A stretch of 64,000 nt of DNA from Sedimentibacter sp. zth1 (GTDB lineage: Bacteria; Bacillota; Clostridia; Tissierellales; Sedimentibacteraceae), in contig NZ_CP071445.1 of NCBI RefSeq assembly GCF_017352195.1, positions 372,001-436,000 of the forward strand, in the 5' to 3' direction. This document shows, piece by piece, positions 18,823-27,384 of this stretch. Both the position numbers and the translations under genes were made by a program. How positions within the stretch are numbered: position 1 is the stretch's first letter; each line of letters begins with the position of its first letter. Below the pieces are notes generated by a model. That model was not told the origin of the DNA. It saw nothing but the letters and a program-made list of their open reading frames with translations, and made no database searches.

Positions 18823-20463
18823 GTGAGTATAATTATATTTTTATTTACTACTGTAGCATGGTTTTTTTTGATTTTTAAGAGTATTCTGAATTATTTGCAC
18901 ATATTACAGCTAGAAGGATATAGTATTAGTAAATTTCAAAAGTGGGCAGATTCAAACCAAAAAAAAATATATTCAAAGTTAAGTATAAGTTTTATCAATA
19001 TTTCGTTTTTTTTAACGCTTATGTTTATGTTATTTTATAATTCAGTGATAGTTAGAGAACTTACGTTGCTATCATACGTAGTATTATATTTTGTAACTTA
19101 TATTAGATTAAAATACAACAAAAAGAATACAAAAAAGCCTTTTATATATACTAAGAGAGCAAAAAGATTGGTTGTAATATCAATTTCAAGAATAATTATA
19201 TTGTATATGTTGACATTGGTACTTGTATATATTTTTTGTGATAGTGTTATTGAATACCTTCCAGTAAGTGCTTCGTTACTAAGTATCATATATTTTTTTA
19301 ATATAAATATAGCAATATCTAGTAATAAAATAGCTTTACCTCTAGAAAATAGAATAAATAAGCATTTTTTCAATCTTGCTTATAAAAAAATAAGGAGCTT
19401 CGATAAATTAGTTGTAGTTGGTATTACAGGTAGCTATGGAAAAACAAGTACAAAGTTTGTAACATCTACAATTTTGCAGGAAAAATATAAAGTGATAAAA
19501 ACACCGGAAAGTTATAATACACCTATGGGTATTAGTAAAGTAATTAATAACGATATACATGAGAGTCACCAAATTTTTGTAGCAGAACTTGGTGCTACAA
19601 AAATTGGTGATATAAAGGAGATAGCTGAGCTTACTAACCCTAATATAGCTATAATTACATCAATAGGACCTTGCCATTTGGAATCTTTTGGTTCTATTGA
19701 AAACATTAAAAAAACTAAATACGAAGTTATAGAAAATCTATCTGATGATGGAATTGCTATTTTCAATTACGATAATGAATACTTAATAGATTTGGCTGAT
19801 AAAACTAAAAATAAAAAATTGTTGTACGGAACTGAAAATATTGATAAATTAGATGTTTATGCTTCGGATATAATAGTGGACGATGGAGGTTCAACATTTA
19901 TGTTGAATATTAGGAATTTTGGTAGCATACAATGTCATACACAATTACTTGGAAAGCATAATATACTAAATATACTTGCTGGTGTTTGTGTTGCTACTAT
20001 TTTTGAGATGAGTTTATTAGAGATAAAAATGGGTATTTCTAGAATAATATCAGTTAAGCATAGATTACAGCTTATTGACCCGAAAACTGGTATTTTGGTT
20101 ATTGATGATGCTTTTAATTCTAACCCTGATGGAGCATCTGCAGCACTTGAAGTGTTGGGTCAATTTGAAAATAAAAGAAAAATTATAATTACACCCGGTA
20201 TGGTTGAGCTTGGTAGTGTAGAATATGAAGAAAATTATAAATTTGGAGAGAAAATATCTACAATTTGTGATATAGTTATATTAGTTGGTAAAAAAAGAAC
20301 TATGGCTATATTAGCTGGACTTCGCAAAAATAATTTTAATCTTCAAAATATATATTATTCTTTATCACCTCAACAGACTTCATCAATAATCAAAGATGTT
20401 ACAAGACCTGGCGATGTAATATTGTTTGAAAATGATTTGCCAGATACATATGACGAGAATTAA
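18823..20463 (+). CDS. membrane-fused MurF-like Mur ligase
   Basis: 546 residues from the GTG at 18823, preferred because AGGGGG sits seven bases upstream; a TTG at 18805 would overlap that site. Residues 1-180 hold about four to five membrane helices (SIIIFLFTTVAWFFLIF, FINISFFLTLMFMLFY, RIIILYMLTLVLVYIF). The remainder is a Mur ligase: P-loop VGITGSYGKTSTKF, AELGATKIGDIKEI, GKHNILNILAG and a C-terminal domain with IDDAFNSNPDGA. MurF adds D-Ala-D-Ala to UDP-MurNAc-tripeptide; canonical MurF is soluble, so this is a membrane-tethered relative. It is directly followed by a ligase that would supply the dipeptide. Confidence 0.8.
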   Translation: MSIIIFLFTTVAWFFLIFKSILNYLHILQLEGYSISKFQKWADSNQKKIYSKLSISFINISFFLTLMFMLFYNSVIVRELTLLSYVVLYFVTYIRLKYNKKNTKKPFIYTKRAKRLVVISISRIIILYMLTLVLVYIFCDSVIEYLPVSASLLSIIYFFNINIAISSNKIALPLENRINKHFFNLAYKKIRSFDKLVVVGITGSYGKTSTKFVTSTILQEKYKVIKTPESYNTPMGISKVINNDIHESHQIFVAELGATKIGDIKEIAELTNPNIAIITSIGPCHLESFGSIENIKKTKYEVIENLSDDGIAIFNYDNEYLIDLADKTKNKKLLYGTENIDKLDVYASDIIVDDGGSTFMLNIRNFGSIQCHTQLLGKHNILNILAGVCVATIFEMSLLEIKMGISRIISVKHRLQLIDPKTGILVIDDAFNSNPDGASAALEVLGQFENKRKIIITPGMVELGSVEYEENYKFGEKISTICDIVILVGKKRTMAILAGLRKNNFNLQNIYYSLSPQQTSSIIKDVTRPGDVILFENDLPDTYDEN

Positions 20464-20490
20464 TTGAGTTATGTATATGGGGGTTATATA

Positions 20491-21648
20491 TTGAAAAAAA
20501 TAATTGGAATTTTAATAGGTGGAAAATCGGTTGAGCATGAAGTTTCTATTGTTACAGGTTTACAAGTATTTGATAATATTGACAGAGAAAAATATGAACC
20601 AGTTATGATATATATTAATAGTGATGGAAAATGGTTCATTGGAAAATGCTTAAATAATATCAATAATTATAAAAGTAAGTCATTGGATGATGCAATAGAA
20701 GTTATACCATATGGAGTTAATCAAAGACTTGTATTAGTAGAAAATTGTAAAAAAAGGCGAAGTTTGTTTTCAAAGAATTCTAAACAAGTAGTTATAGACA
20801 TTGTATTTCCAGCCGTTCATGGAACAAATTGTGAAGATGGAACATTACATGGCTTTTTCCAAATGAACAACATACCATGTGCTTTTGGAAATACACTTAG
20901 CTCTGCAATTGGTATGGATAAGGTAATAATGAAAAAAATATTTAAATCAGATGGATTACCAATACCTGATTTTACTTGGTTTTATAATAATGAATATATA
21001 GATAATGCACAAATAGTATTGGATAATGCAGAAAAACTTGGGTATCCACTAATTGTTAAACCTTCAAATTTAGGATCTAGTGTTGGTATTAATAAAGCTA
21101 GCAATAGAAATGAGTTGATATTTGCTATTGAGGTTGCATTGTCATATGATAAAAAAATTATAATAGAAGAGTGTATTGAAAATGCAAGAGAAATTAATTG
21201 TGCTATACTGGGATATGAAAATTATCTTGTATCTTCAATGTGCGAAGAACCTCTTGGCTGGAAAGATTTTCTGACATTTGAGGATAAGTATATGAGTGGA
21301 GAAAAAAATAGCGATATTGAAAAAAGAAAAATACCAGCAGATATAGACACAAAAGCAACTGAAAATATTAAGAAATATGCAAAACAAGCTTTTAAATCAA
21401 TTGATTGCGAAGGAAATGCTAGAATAGATTTTTTGTATGATGGTAATAATATTTATATTAATGAAATTAATACAATACCAGGTTCAATAGCATTTTATAT
21501 GTGGGAATATTCACAAATTAAATTTAGTGAACTAATTACTAAAATACTTGATATTGCAGAAATTTGCAACAATGATAGAGCTTCAAAAATAATAAATTAT
21601 GATATAGATTTGTTAAACAATATGACAAAGTATAATAAATGCAAGTAA
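20491..21648 (+). CDS. D-alanine--D-alanine ligase family protein
   Basis: 385 residues from the TTG at 20491 (LKKIIGILIGGKSVEHEVS), preceded by GGGGG; a TTG at 20464 lacks a ribosome site. ATP-grasp fold: N-domain GGKSVEHEVS, central LIVKPSNLGSSVGINKA, IIIEECIENAREINCAILG, and metal and substrate loop INEINTIPGSIAFYMWE. Standard Ddl has N-x-x-P-G-[FM]-[TS] followed by Ser at this loop; the IPGSIAFYMWE form is a divergent clostridial type, so dipeptide specificity is uncertain. It sits 27 bases after the membrane MurF-like gene and is expected to feed it. Another, canonical ddl may exist elsewhere in the genome. Confidence 0.85.
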   Translation: MKKIIGILIGGKSVEHEVSIVTGLQVFDNIDREKYEPVMIYINSDGKWFIGKCLNNINNYKSKSLDDAIEVIPYGVNQRLVLVENCKKRRSLFSKNSKQVVIDIVFPAVHGTNCEDGTLHGFFQMNNIPCAFGNTLSSAIGMDKVIMKKIFKSDGLPIPDFTWFYNNEYIDNAQIVLDNAEKLGYPLIVKPSNLGSSVGINKASNRNELIFAIEVALSYDKKIIIEECIENAREINCAILGYENYLVSSMCEEPLGWKDFLTFEDKYMSGEKNSDIEKRKIPADIDTKATENIKKYAKQAFKSIDCEGNARIDFLYDGNNIYINEINTIPGSIAFYMWEYSQIKFSELITKILDIAEICNNDRASKIINYDIDLLNNMTKYNKCK

Positions 21649-21675
21649 ATTTGCATTAATATAACGGAGGAAAAA

Positions 21676-23802
21676 ATGAATTTTAAAGAAAAAATATTAG
21701 CTTTTATGTTAGACGAAGAATATAGGCCTTTAACTTTTAAGCAGCTGTGTGATTTGCTTGAGGTTGAAAGTAGTATGAGAAAAGAATTATTAAGACTTCT
21801 AAATGAGTTGGAAGAAGAGGGTAAAATCCTACTGACAAATACAGAGAGATATGCGATTCCAGAAAAAATGGGATTAATAATGGGTGTTATAGAGGGAAAT
21901 CAAAAGGGATATGGATTTTTGATTCCTAATAATAAAGATATTAGGGATATATTCATATCTCCTGTTGACTTAAATGGTGCTATGCATGGTGACAAAGTTT
22001 TTGTTAAAAGTGATGGAAACTCATATGATGACAAAAGTCCAGAAGGTAAAGTTGTCAAAATACTTGAAAGAGTGAATAAAACAATTATTGGTGCATTCCA
22101 ACAAAGTAAAAGTTTTGGGTTTGTTGTTCCAGATGATAATAAAATAGGTGGCGATATCTTTATATCCAAAGGAGATTTTAATGGCGCAAAAAATAACCAA
22201 AAAGTAGTAGTTAAAATTACCGAATGGCCTAAAGGAAGAAGAAGTGCAGAAGGTGAAATCATTGAAGTCATTGGAAATCAAGAAGATACAAAAACGCATA
22301 TAGATGCAGTACTTATAAGACATAAAGTAAGACAGTTCTTTTCGGCTGATGTATTGTCTCAAGCTAAAGGAATAGAAAAAGAAATACCAGATTCAGAAAT
22401 AAAAAGGCGTAAAGATTTAAGAAATGAAATAATTATAACTATTGATGGCAAAGATGCTAAAGATTTAGATGATGCAGTATCGGTAGTTAAAATTGATGAT
22501 AATAAATATAAACTTGGTGTACACATAGCAGATGTTACTCATTATGTTAAAGAAAATAGCAAAATAGATAAAGAGGCATTAAAAAGAGCAACGAGTATTT
22601 ATCTCGCTGATAAGGTTATACCAATGCTTCCAAAAGAATTATCTAATGGAGTTTGTAGCTTGAATCCTAATGAGGATAAACTTACTCTTTCTTGTGAAAT
22701 GATTATAGATACAAAAGGTAAAGTAGTTGATTATCAAATATTTGAAAGTATAATCAAAACAAAATTTAGAATGAATTATACTGATGTTTCAAATATTATT
22801 GAAAATGATGATGAAGAATTAAAAGTTAAATATAAAGAAATATTGACTATGATTGATGATATGAAAGAGCTTAGTTATATACTTAAAACTAAAAGAGAAA
22901 ATAGAGGCTGTATTGACTTTGATTTTGACGAGACTAAGCTTATAGTTGATAAAGATGGAAAGATAACAGATGTAACTAAGTATGAGAGAAGAACATCAAA
23001 TAGAATTATTGAAGAATTTATGTTAGCAGCAAATGAAACAATTGCAGAAAATTATTATTGGCTTAACATACCGTTTGTGTATCGTATTCACGAAGAACCA
23101 GATGAAGAAAAAATGATGGAATTTAGTAAATTTATATTTAATTTTGGGTACACATTAAAGGGAAGTCAAGAGGTACACCCTAGAGAATTACAACAATTGC
23201 TTGCTAAAGTATCAGGTAAAAAAGAAGAAACTGTTATCAATACTATGATGCTTAGATCACTGAAAAAAGCAAGATATGCAAATGAGTGTGCAGAACATTT
23301 TGGGTTAGCTGCAACATATTATTGCCACTTTACTTCACCAATTAGAAGATATCCAGATTTGCAAATTCATAGAATTATTAAAGCTCAGCTTAACAATAAA
23401 ATTTCTTTAACTGATAATGCAAACTTGATGGAAAGATGTGCTTTAGTAGCAGATCAATCATCAAAACAAGAAAGGTATGCAGATGAAATTGAAAGAGATA
23501 CCAACAAAATCAGAATTGCAGAATTTATGGCAGATAAAGTTGGCGAAGAGTATGAAGGTGTCATTTCGGGTGTAACTGGTTTTGGAATTTTCGTTGAGCT
23601 TGATAATACAGTTGAAGGGCTAGTTCATATATCTAATTTAGATGATGACTACTATATTTATGATGCTAATAACAAAGTGCTTAACGGTAGAGTTTCACAC
23701 AAAACTTATAAAATAGGTGATGTAGTTAAAGTAAGACTTGATAGAGTAAGTATACCAAATGCAGAAATTGATTTTGCTATAATAGATAAAATGAGTAATT
23801 AA
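21676..23802 (+). CDS. rnr: Ribonuclease R
   Basis: 708 residues. A processive 3'-5' exoribonuclease that degrades structured RNA, including tmRNA-tagged mRNAs. Domain order: N-terminal winged helix (LTFKQLCDLLEV), cold-shock domains (IMGVIEGNQKGYGFLIP and IIGAFQQSKSFGFVVP), RNB catalytic core with the Asp cluster in ITIDGKDAKDLDDAVS and later TSPIRRYPDLQIHR, then a C-terminal S1 domain (YEGVISGVTGFGIFVEL). The usual basic tail is short. CGGAGGA precedes the ATG. It stands upstream of smpB and ssrA, the trans-translation genes, as in most Clostridia. Confidence 0.97.
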   Translation: MNFKEKILAFMLDEEYRPLTFKQLCDLLEVESSMRKELLRLLNELEEEGKILLTNTERYAIPEKMGLIMGVIEGNQKGYGFLIPNNKDIRDIFISPVDLNGAMHGDKVFVKSDGNSYDDKSPEGKVVKILERVNKTIIGAFQQSKSFGFVVPDDNKIGGDIFISKGDFNGAKNNQKVVVKITEWPKGRRSAEGEIIEVIGNQEDTKTHIDAVLIRHKVRQFFSADVLSQAKGIEKEIPDSEIKRRKDLRNEIIITIDGKDAKDLDDAVSVVKIDDNKYKLGVHIADVTHYVKENSKIDKEALKRATSIYLADKVIPMLPKELSNGVCSLNPNEDKLTLSCEMIIDTKGKVVDYQIFESIIKTKFRMNYTDVSNIIENDDEELKVKYKEILTMIDDMKELSYILKTKRENRGCIDFDFDETKLIVDKDGKITDVTKYERRTSNRIIEEFMLAANETIAENYYWLNIPFVYRIHEEPDEEKMMEFSKFIFNFGYTLKGSQEVHPRELQQLLAKVSGKKEETVINTMMLRSLKKARYANECAEHFGLAATYYCHFTSPIRRYPDLQIHRIIKAQLNNKISLTDNANLMERCALVADQSSKQERYADEIERDTNKIRIAEFMADKVGEEYEGVISGVTGFGIFVELDNTVEGLVHISNLDDDYYIYDANNKVLNGRVSHKTYKIGDVVKVRLDRVSIPNAEIDFAIIDKMSN

Positions 23803-23828
23803 GTAAAAATTTAAATAATAATTGTGCG

Positions 23829-23855
23829 ATGGGATATAATAATATTATATCCCAT
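23829..23855 (+). terminator. hairpin after rnr
   Basis: A perfect 12-bp stem (ATGGGATATAAT / ATTATATCCCAT) with a three-base loop. Only a weak T-run follows, so readthrough into smpB is possible. Confidence 0.6.
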
Positions 23856-23909
23856 TTATAAATAATAGCTTAAATTGATTAAAATAGAGCAATTGTAATA
23901 AATTTGTAA

Positions 23910-23937
23910 TTTACAAATGATAAAAAGCATGTATAAT
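23910..23937 (+). promoter_or_regulatory. promoter of smpB-ssrA
   Basis: TTTACA at 23910-23915, 16-bp spacer and TATAAT at 23932-23937, preceded by TG. It lies 40 bases before smpB. Confidence 0.6.
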
Positions 23938-23978
23938 ATATATATAGGCAAATTATAAATAAAGGGTGGGCAGTGAGC

Positions 23979-24428
23979 ATGGCTGATAATGTTAAATCTT
24001 TAGCTAAAAATAGAAAAGCTACATTTGAGTATTTTATAGAAGATAAATATGAAGCTGGGATTGTGCTAGTTGGAACTGAAGTAAAATCAATTCGACAAGG
24101 TATGATGAATATTAAAGATAGCTATGCAGAAGTCAAAAACGGCGAAGTTTTTGTTAACAACATGCACATAAGCCCTTATGAAAAAGGAAATATTTTTAAT
24201 GTTGAACCACTAAGACCTAGAAAGCTTTTATTGAATAAAAGAGAAATAAGAAAACTTATTGGATTAACAACATTGAAGGGATATTCTCTAATACCTTTAA
24301 GCGTTTATTTAAAAAATGGTCTTGTTAAGGTTGAACTTGCAGTAGCAAAGGGCAAGAAGAATTACGATAAACGTAATGATATTGCTAAAAAAGATGCTGA
24401 AAGAAGAATGCGACGAGGCAATGAATAA
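23979..24428 (+). CDS. smpB: SsrA-binding protein SmpB
   Basis: 149 residues from the ATG at 23979. The ribosome site AGGGTGG is nine bases away, whereas the alternative GTG at 23973 is only three bases from it. Typical motifs are [55 protein letters not shown] and the basic tail [20 protein letters not shown]. It binds tmRNA and delivers it to stalled ribosomes. The tmRNA gene itself starts 12 bases after the stop codon. Confidence 0.97.
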   Translation: MADNVKSLAKNRKATFEYFIEDKYEAGIVLVGTEVKSIRQGMMNIKDSYAEVKNGEVFVNNMHISPYEKGNIFNVEPLRPRKLLLNKREIRKLIGLTTLKGYSLIPLSVYLKNGLVKVELAVAKGKKNYDKRNDIAKKDAERRMRRGNE

Positions 24429-24439
24429 TCAATAATCCT

Positions 24440-24794
24440 GGGGCCGTAAATGGTTTCGACGGGGGTATAGAAGTAAGATAAGCGAGTCGTTGTCGCCAAA
24501 CAACGATAAAAGTGGCAAAAAATATAAACGCAAAAGAAAATAATAATTTAGCATTTGCTGCGTAGTCAGCTAGCTTGTTCCCTTTAGACCACCTGCAGTC
24601 TAAAACGGAGCATCAATTGAAGCAGGACACTGTTTTAGGGGTTTCTCGACCTATTATAGTATAATTGGGGATAGCAAGACGTATAGCTTGCTTATAGGCG
24701 ATACGTTAAGCGAAATTTAAAGTATAGGCTGCACTCGGAGAAAGTCTTATGGAAATATTTTCGGACAGGGGTTCGACTCCCCTCGGCTCCACCA
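24440..24794 (+). ncRNA. ssrA: tmRNA
   Basis: 355 nt. The 5' end GGGGCCGTAAATGGTTTCGA and the 3' end GGGGTTCGACTCCCC...CCACCA form the tRNA-like domain, and CCA is encoded. The tag frame at 24515-24565 starts at resume codon GCA and reads A-KNINAKENNNLAFAA-stop. The last residues LAFAA are a variant of the usual LAA ending recognised by ClpXP-type proteases. Several pseudoknot arms are visible between the tag and the 3' domain. It rescues stalled ribosomes together with SmpB. An open frame on the opposite strand is an artefact. Confidence 0.97.
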
Positions 24795-24807
24795 AAAAAA
24801 CAAAAAT

Positions 24808-24830
24808 AACACCTTTATGGTGTTTTTTTA
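24808..24830 (+). terminator. terminator of ssrA
   Basis: Stem AACACC / GGTGTT with loop TTTAT, followed by a T-run longer than six and a second T-run soon after. Confidence 0.85.
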
Positions 24831-24875
24831 TTTTTTTTGAGGAATTAAGGGAGTCGAACCCTGAGAGGACTTTTT

Positions 24876-24939
24876 GCAAGCCTTTGAGGTCTTGTTGTTG
24901 CGAGACTCTGTTGTCTTGTTGTAGCAAGGCTTTGTGGTC
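24876..24939. repeat. 24-bp tandem units in front of fold-back repeat A
   Basis: Two full 24-base units and a 16-base partial one: 24876-24899, 24900-24923 and 24924-24939. Consensus is roughly GCAAGSCTTTGWGGTCTTGTTGTW. The same unit occurs singly or in tandem just left of every other near-complete copy of the fold-back repeat. It begins 46 bases after the ssrA terminator. Confidence 0.75.
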
Positions 24940-24942
24940 AAA

Positions 24943-25172
24943 AGAAAAATAATTAAACTTTTTAGACTGATGTTCCGCATTGAGAATTGTAACTTCAGCT
25001 ACATTCGCAAAAGCCAAATGCGTAGATGAGTTTTTAAAGATAGACTAAATTGGCTTAAACCGCTCGTTTCGCTTTGTACAATTCTTAGCAATGCTCCACA
25101 ATGTTACAAAATTTTGAATTATTTTTCTGTTTTGCAAACTAGTCTATGCTAGGTTAATGCAATGTTTTTTAA
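24943..25172. repeat. fold-back (MITE-like) repeat, copy A
   Basis: About 230 bp, almost identical to copies B, D, E and F. The ends are inverted: AGAAAAATAATTAAAC... on the left and ...GAATTATTTTTCT on the right. Inner arms GCATTGAGAATTGTA and GTACAATTCTTAGCAATGC also pair, and AAAGCCAA pairs with TTGGCTT near the centre. A conserved tail CTAGTCTATGCTAGG...AATGCAATG follows. Minus-strand frames through it are spurious. No transposase is encoded. Confidence 0.85.
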
Positions 25173-25183
25173 AGGCATTTTTA

Positions 25184-25474
25184 GCAAGCCTATGTCGTAT
25201 TGTTGTAGCAAGGCTTTGTGGTCATGATATAGCTAATCTTTGTAGAAAGAAAAATAATTAAATTTTTTAGACTAGTGTTCCGCATTGAGAATTGTAACTT
25301 CAGCTGCACTCGCAAAAGCCAAATGCGTAGATGAGTTTTTAAAGATAGACTAAATTGGCTTAAACCGCTCGTTTCGCTTTGTACAATTCTTAGCAATGCT
25401 CCACAATGTTACAAAATTTTGAATTATTTTTCTGTTGTGTAAGCTAGTCAATGCTAGGTCAATGCAATGTTTTT
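25184..25474. repeat. fold-back repeat, copy B, with 24-bp units
   Basis: Two full 24-bp units at 25184-25207 and 25208-25231 and a degenerate third (GCTAATCTTTGTAGAAAG) lead directly into the hairpin element at 25248-25474. It has the same arms and tail as copy A, which it follows in direct orientation. Confidence 0.85.
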
Positions 25475-25488
25475 CAAAAGACGTTGTA

Positions 25489-25570
25489 GCAAATCTCTGT
25501 GGTCCTGATATAGCCATCCTTTGTAGAAATAAAAATAATTAAACTTTTTAGACTAATGTTCTGCATTGTA
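25489..25570. repeat. fold-back repeat, copy C, left end only
   Basis: One 24-bp unit (25489-25512), the degenerate GCCATCCTTTGTAGAAA unit, then the first 40 or so bases of the hairpin element up to TTCTGCATTG. The rest is missing. Past 25575 there is no further similarity and no gene until 25845; that stretch holds a promoter at 25753. Confidence 0.75.
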
Positions 25571-25752
25571 AATGGTACACTAGAAATGTAATAAAGTTCC
25601 GAAATAAAAATGCATTAAAATAAGGAGATTTGATTGTTTTTCATAATTAACCTCTTATATTGGCACAGGTAACAACCAATTACATTATACTTTTATTTTT
25701 CTTTGTGCACTACTAAATTCCACTTTACTTTATTTTAATATTTTGTTCAACG

Positions 25753-25781
25753 TTGACTGTGAAAAGAAAGATGTATATAAT
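25753..25781 (+). promoter_or_regulatory. sigma-A promoter of aspartyl protease gene
   Basis: TTGACT at 25753-25758, 17-bp spacer and TATAAT at 25776-25781. The leader is about 57 bases before the start at 25845. Confidence 0.75.
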
Positions 25782-25844
25782 ATAAGTAAAAAATGTAATA
25801 ATTTTGGAGCATGTTGTTATATAAATAATTAGAAAGGAATGGTA

Positions 25845-26768
25845 TTGTTGAAAAAGCTTTTATCTAGAATTATTTTATGCATTGCTCTAGCTTTAATTAC
25901 ATATTGTATAATTAAACATGTCAAAGTGATAACAACAGATATATCTTGGATTAAAGAATTGAACTTTGATGAAAACGAGGTGCATAAGCTTTCGTTCCAT
26001 TTTCCTGGAATTAGAGGTTGCCCACAAATACCTGTTACTATTAATGACAAGAATTATACGTTTATTTTTGATACTGGTTGTGGTGCAGGATTTTCTATTA
26101 CTAATGCTTTAGAAAATAAAATGCAATATGATATTTTAGGTAGAACTGAAGAATACAATAGAGACGGCGGTTATAGAGGGTGGACTAATGTAATTAAAAT
26201 TGAAGACGATATAACTTTTTTTGATCAGTCATTGCATAATGTTGTAACAACTATAGCTAATTGGAAAATGTATAGTGTTACTAAATTTAATGGACTCATA
26301 GGACTAAAATATTTTGATTCAAAAGTTATTGCATTAGATTATAAAAATAAAAGAATAGCAATCACAGATAAAAAAGTTGATTATAGTAAATTAGGTAATG
26401 AATATATTTGCATTCCGTTATTAAAAAGCACAGAACAAGGGAAAAATGATTTGGTTTTCTTTGAAGCAAAATATGAAAATAAACCTGCTTGTATTTATCT
26501 TGACACAGGTACAAATCATTCTTTCCTCTGGAATAAAAATAGTGAATATAGCTTTGCAAGTAAACAAAGAAACTATAAAGATATAACAATTGAAATAGGC
26601 GATAATACTTTTAATTTAGAAGGAGTTATAGAGATTAATGATTTGGCACAAAATGATGGATTGCCACATCCGATAGCTGTTGCTTTAAATTCAGATAAAA
26701 TAAAAAAATTAAAAATATTGGTTGTTTTTGATCTAATTGACCAAAAGCTTATACTTAAAAAGCTGTGA
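25845..26768 (+). CDS. membrane-anchored aspartyl protease-like protein with two DTG motifs
   Basis: About 307 residues. The start is uncertain: TTG at 25845 or 25848 fits the AAAGGA site, whereas the ATG at 25839 directly abuts it. One N-terminal membrane helix (IILCIALALITYCII) puts the rest outside. The first clan-AA motif is FIFDTGCGAGFSIT near residue 75, followed by GLIGLKYF and VIALDYKNKRI. The second is IYLDTGTNHSFLW near residue 220. Two Asp-Thr-Gly triads in one chain could form an intramolecular pepsin-like site, unlike retropepsin-type bacterial proteins that dimerise. The substrate is unknown. It is monocistronic with a strong promoter. Confidence 0.7.
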   Translation: MLKKLLSRIILCIALALITYCIIKHVKVITTDISWIKELNFDENEVHKLSFHFPGIRGCPQIPVTINDKNYTFIFDTGCGAGFSITNALENKMQYDILGRTEEYNRDGGYRGWTNVIKIEDDITFFDQSLHNVVTTIANWKMYSVTKFNGLIGLKYFDSKVIALDYKNKRIAITDKKVDYSKLGNEYICIPLLKSTEQGKNDLVFFEAKYENKPACIYLDTGTNHSFLWNKNSEYSFASKQRNYKDITIEIGDNTFNLEGVIEINDLAQNDGLPHPIAVALNSDKIKKLKILVVFDLIDQKLILKKL

Positions 26769-26896
26769 TAACTCAGAACGGCCCTATATTGTCAACCTTA
26801 GAATGTATATGTAAATTTAACAAAAATTCGAAATAATATACAAAATAAATTATAATTAACTAAATGTAATTATAATATATTTTTTTTAGGGAAAAC

Positions 26897-27344
26897 ATGG
26901 GAATGAAAGCAAGAGTACTAAGTAATAATGGAATATATAATGTTATATTTAGGGGAGTTAATAAATACGATATATTTCAAGAAAATAAGGGTTATTAGAA
27001 ATTTGAAAGACAAATTAGAATATAAAATATATGCATATTGCTTGTTGAGCAATCATGTACATATACTTATGAAAGAGAAAAAGCAAGGATGGTAGGTAGC
27101 TTAAGTATTAGAGATGGAGTAGTTACAATGAATATTTATGTACTGCTGACTTAGTAAACAGGGAATACGTATTAAATATGTAGTAATGAAAAGACTTAAT
27201 GGTGCACAACTGTAGGAATTGGAAACATATGATAAACAAAAGAGAAACGAAATTATTAGAATGTTAAGAAGTCTTTATAAATTATCCATAATGCAAATAG
27301 AAAGAGCAACTGGAATATCTAGAGGAATAATAGCAAAAAGTTGA
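26897..27344 (+). pseudogene. REP-associated tyrosine (Y1/RAYT) transposase relic
   Basis: Begins MGMKARVLSNNGIYNVIFRG then VNKYDIFQ before a stop. After frame changes come YAYCLLSNHVHILMKEKK, which holds the HxH metal motif of Y1 transposases, and a C-terminal RNEIIRMLRSLYKLS...IERATGISRGIIA helix-turn-helix piece ending in TGA. Several stops and shifts inactivate it. The middle with the catalytic Tyr is degraded. The following ACAGGACCGTCCC is typical of sequence seen after such genes. Confidence 0.75.
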
Positions 27345-27384
27345 CAAAACAGGACCGTCCCCGAATAAAAAACATGGAGGTTAT

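Noticed and set aside
24706-25017. Open frame of 103 codons on the minus strand across the end of tmRNA
   Set aside because: It is the complement of the tmRNA 3' part and of the 24-bp units; the frame is a known type of false gene call over ssrA.
24876-25231. Regular 24-bp repeats considered as a CRISPR array
   Set aside because: Units are adjacent with no spacers, are diverged from each other, and no cas genes are in the window.
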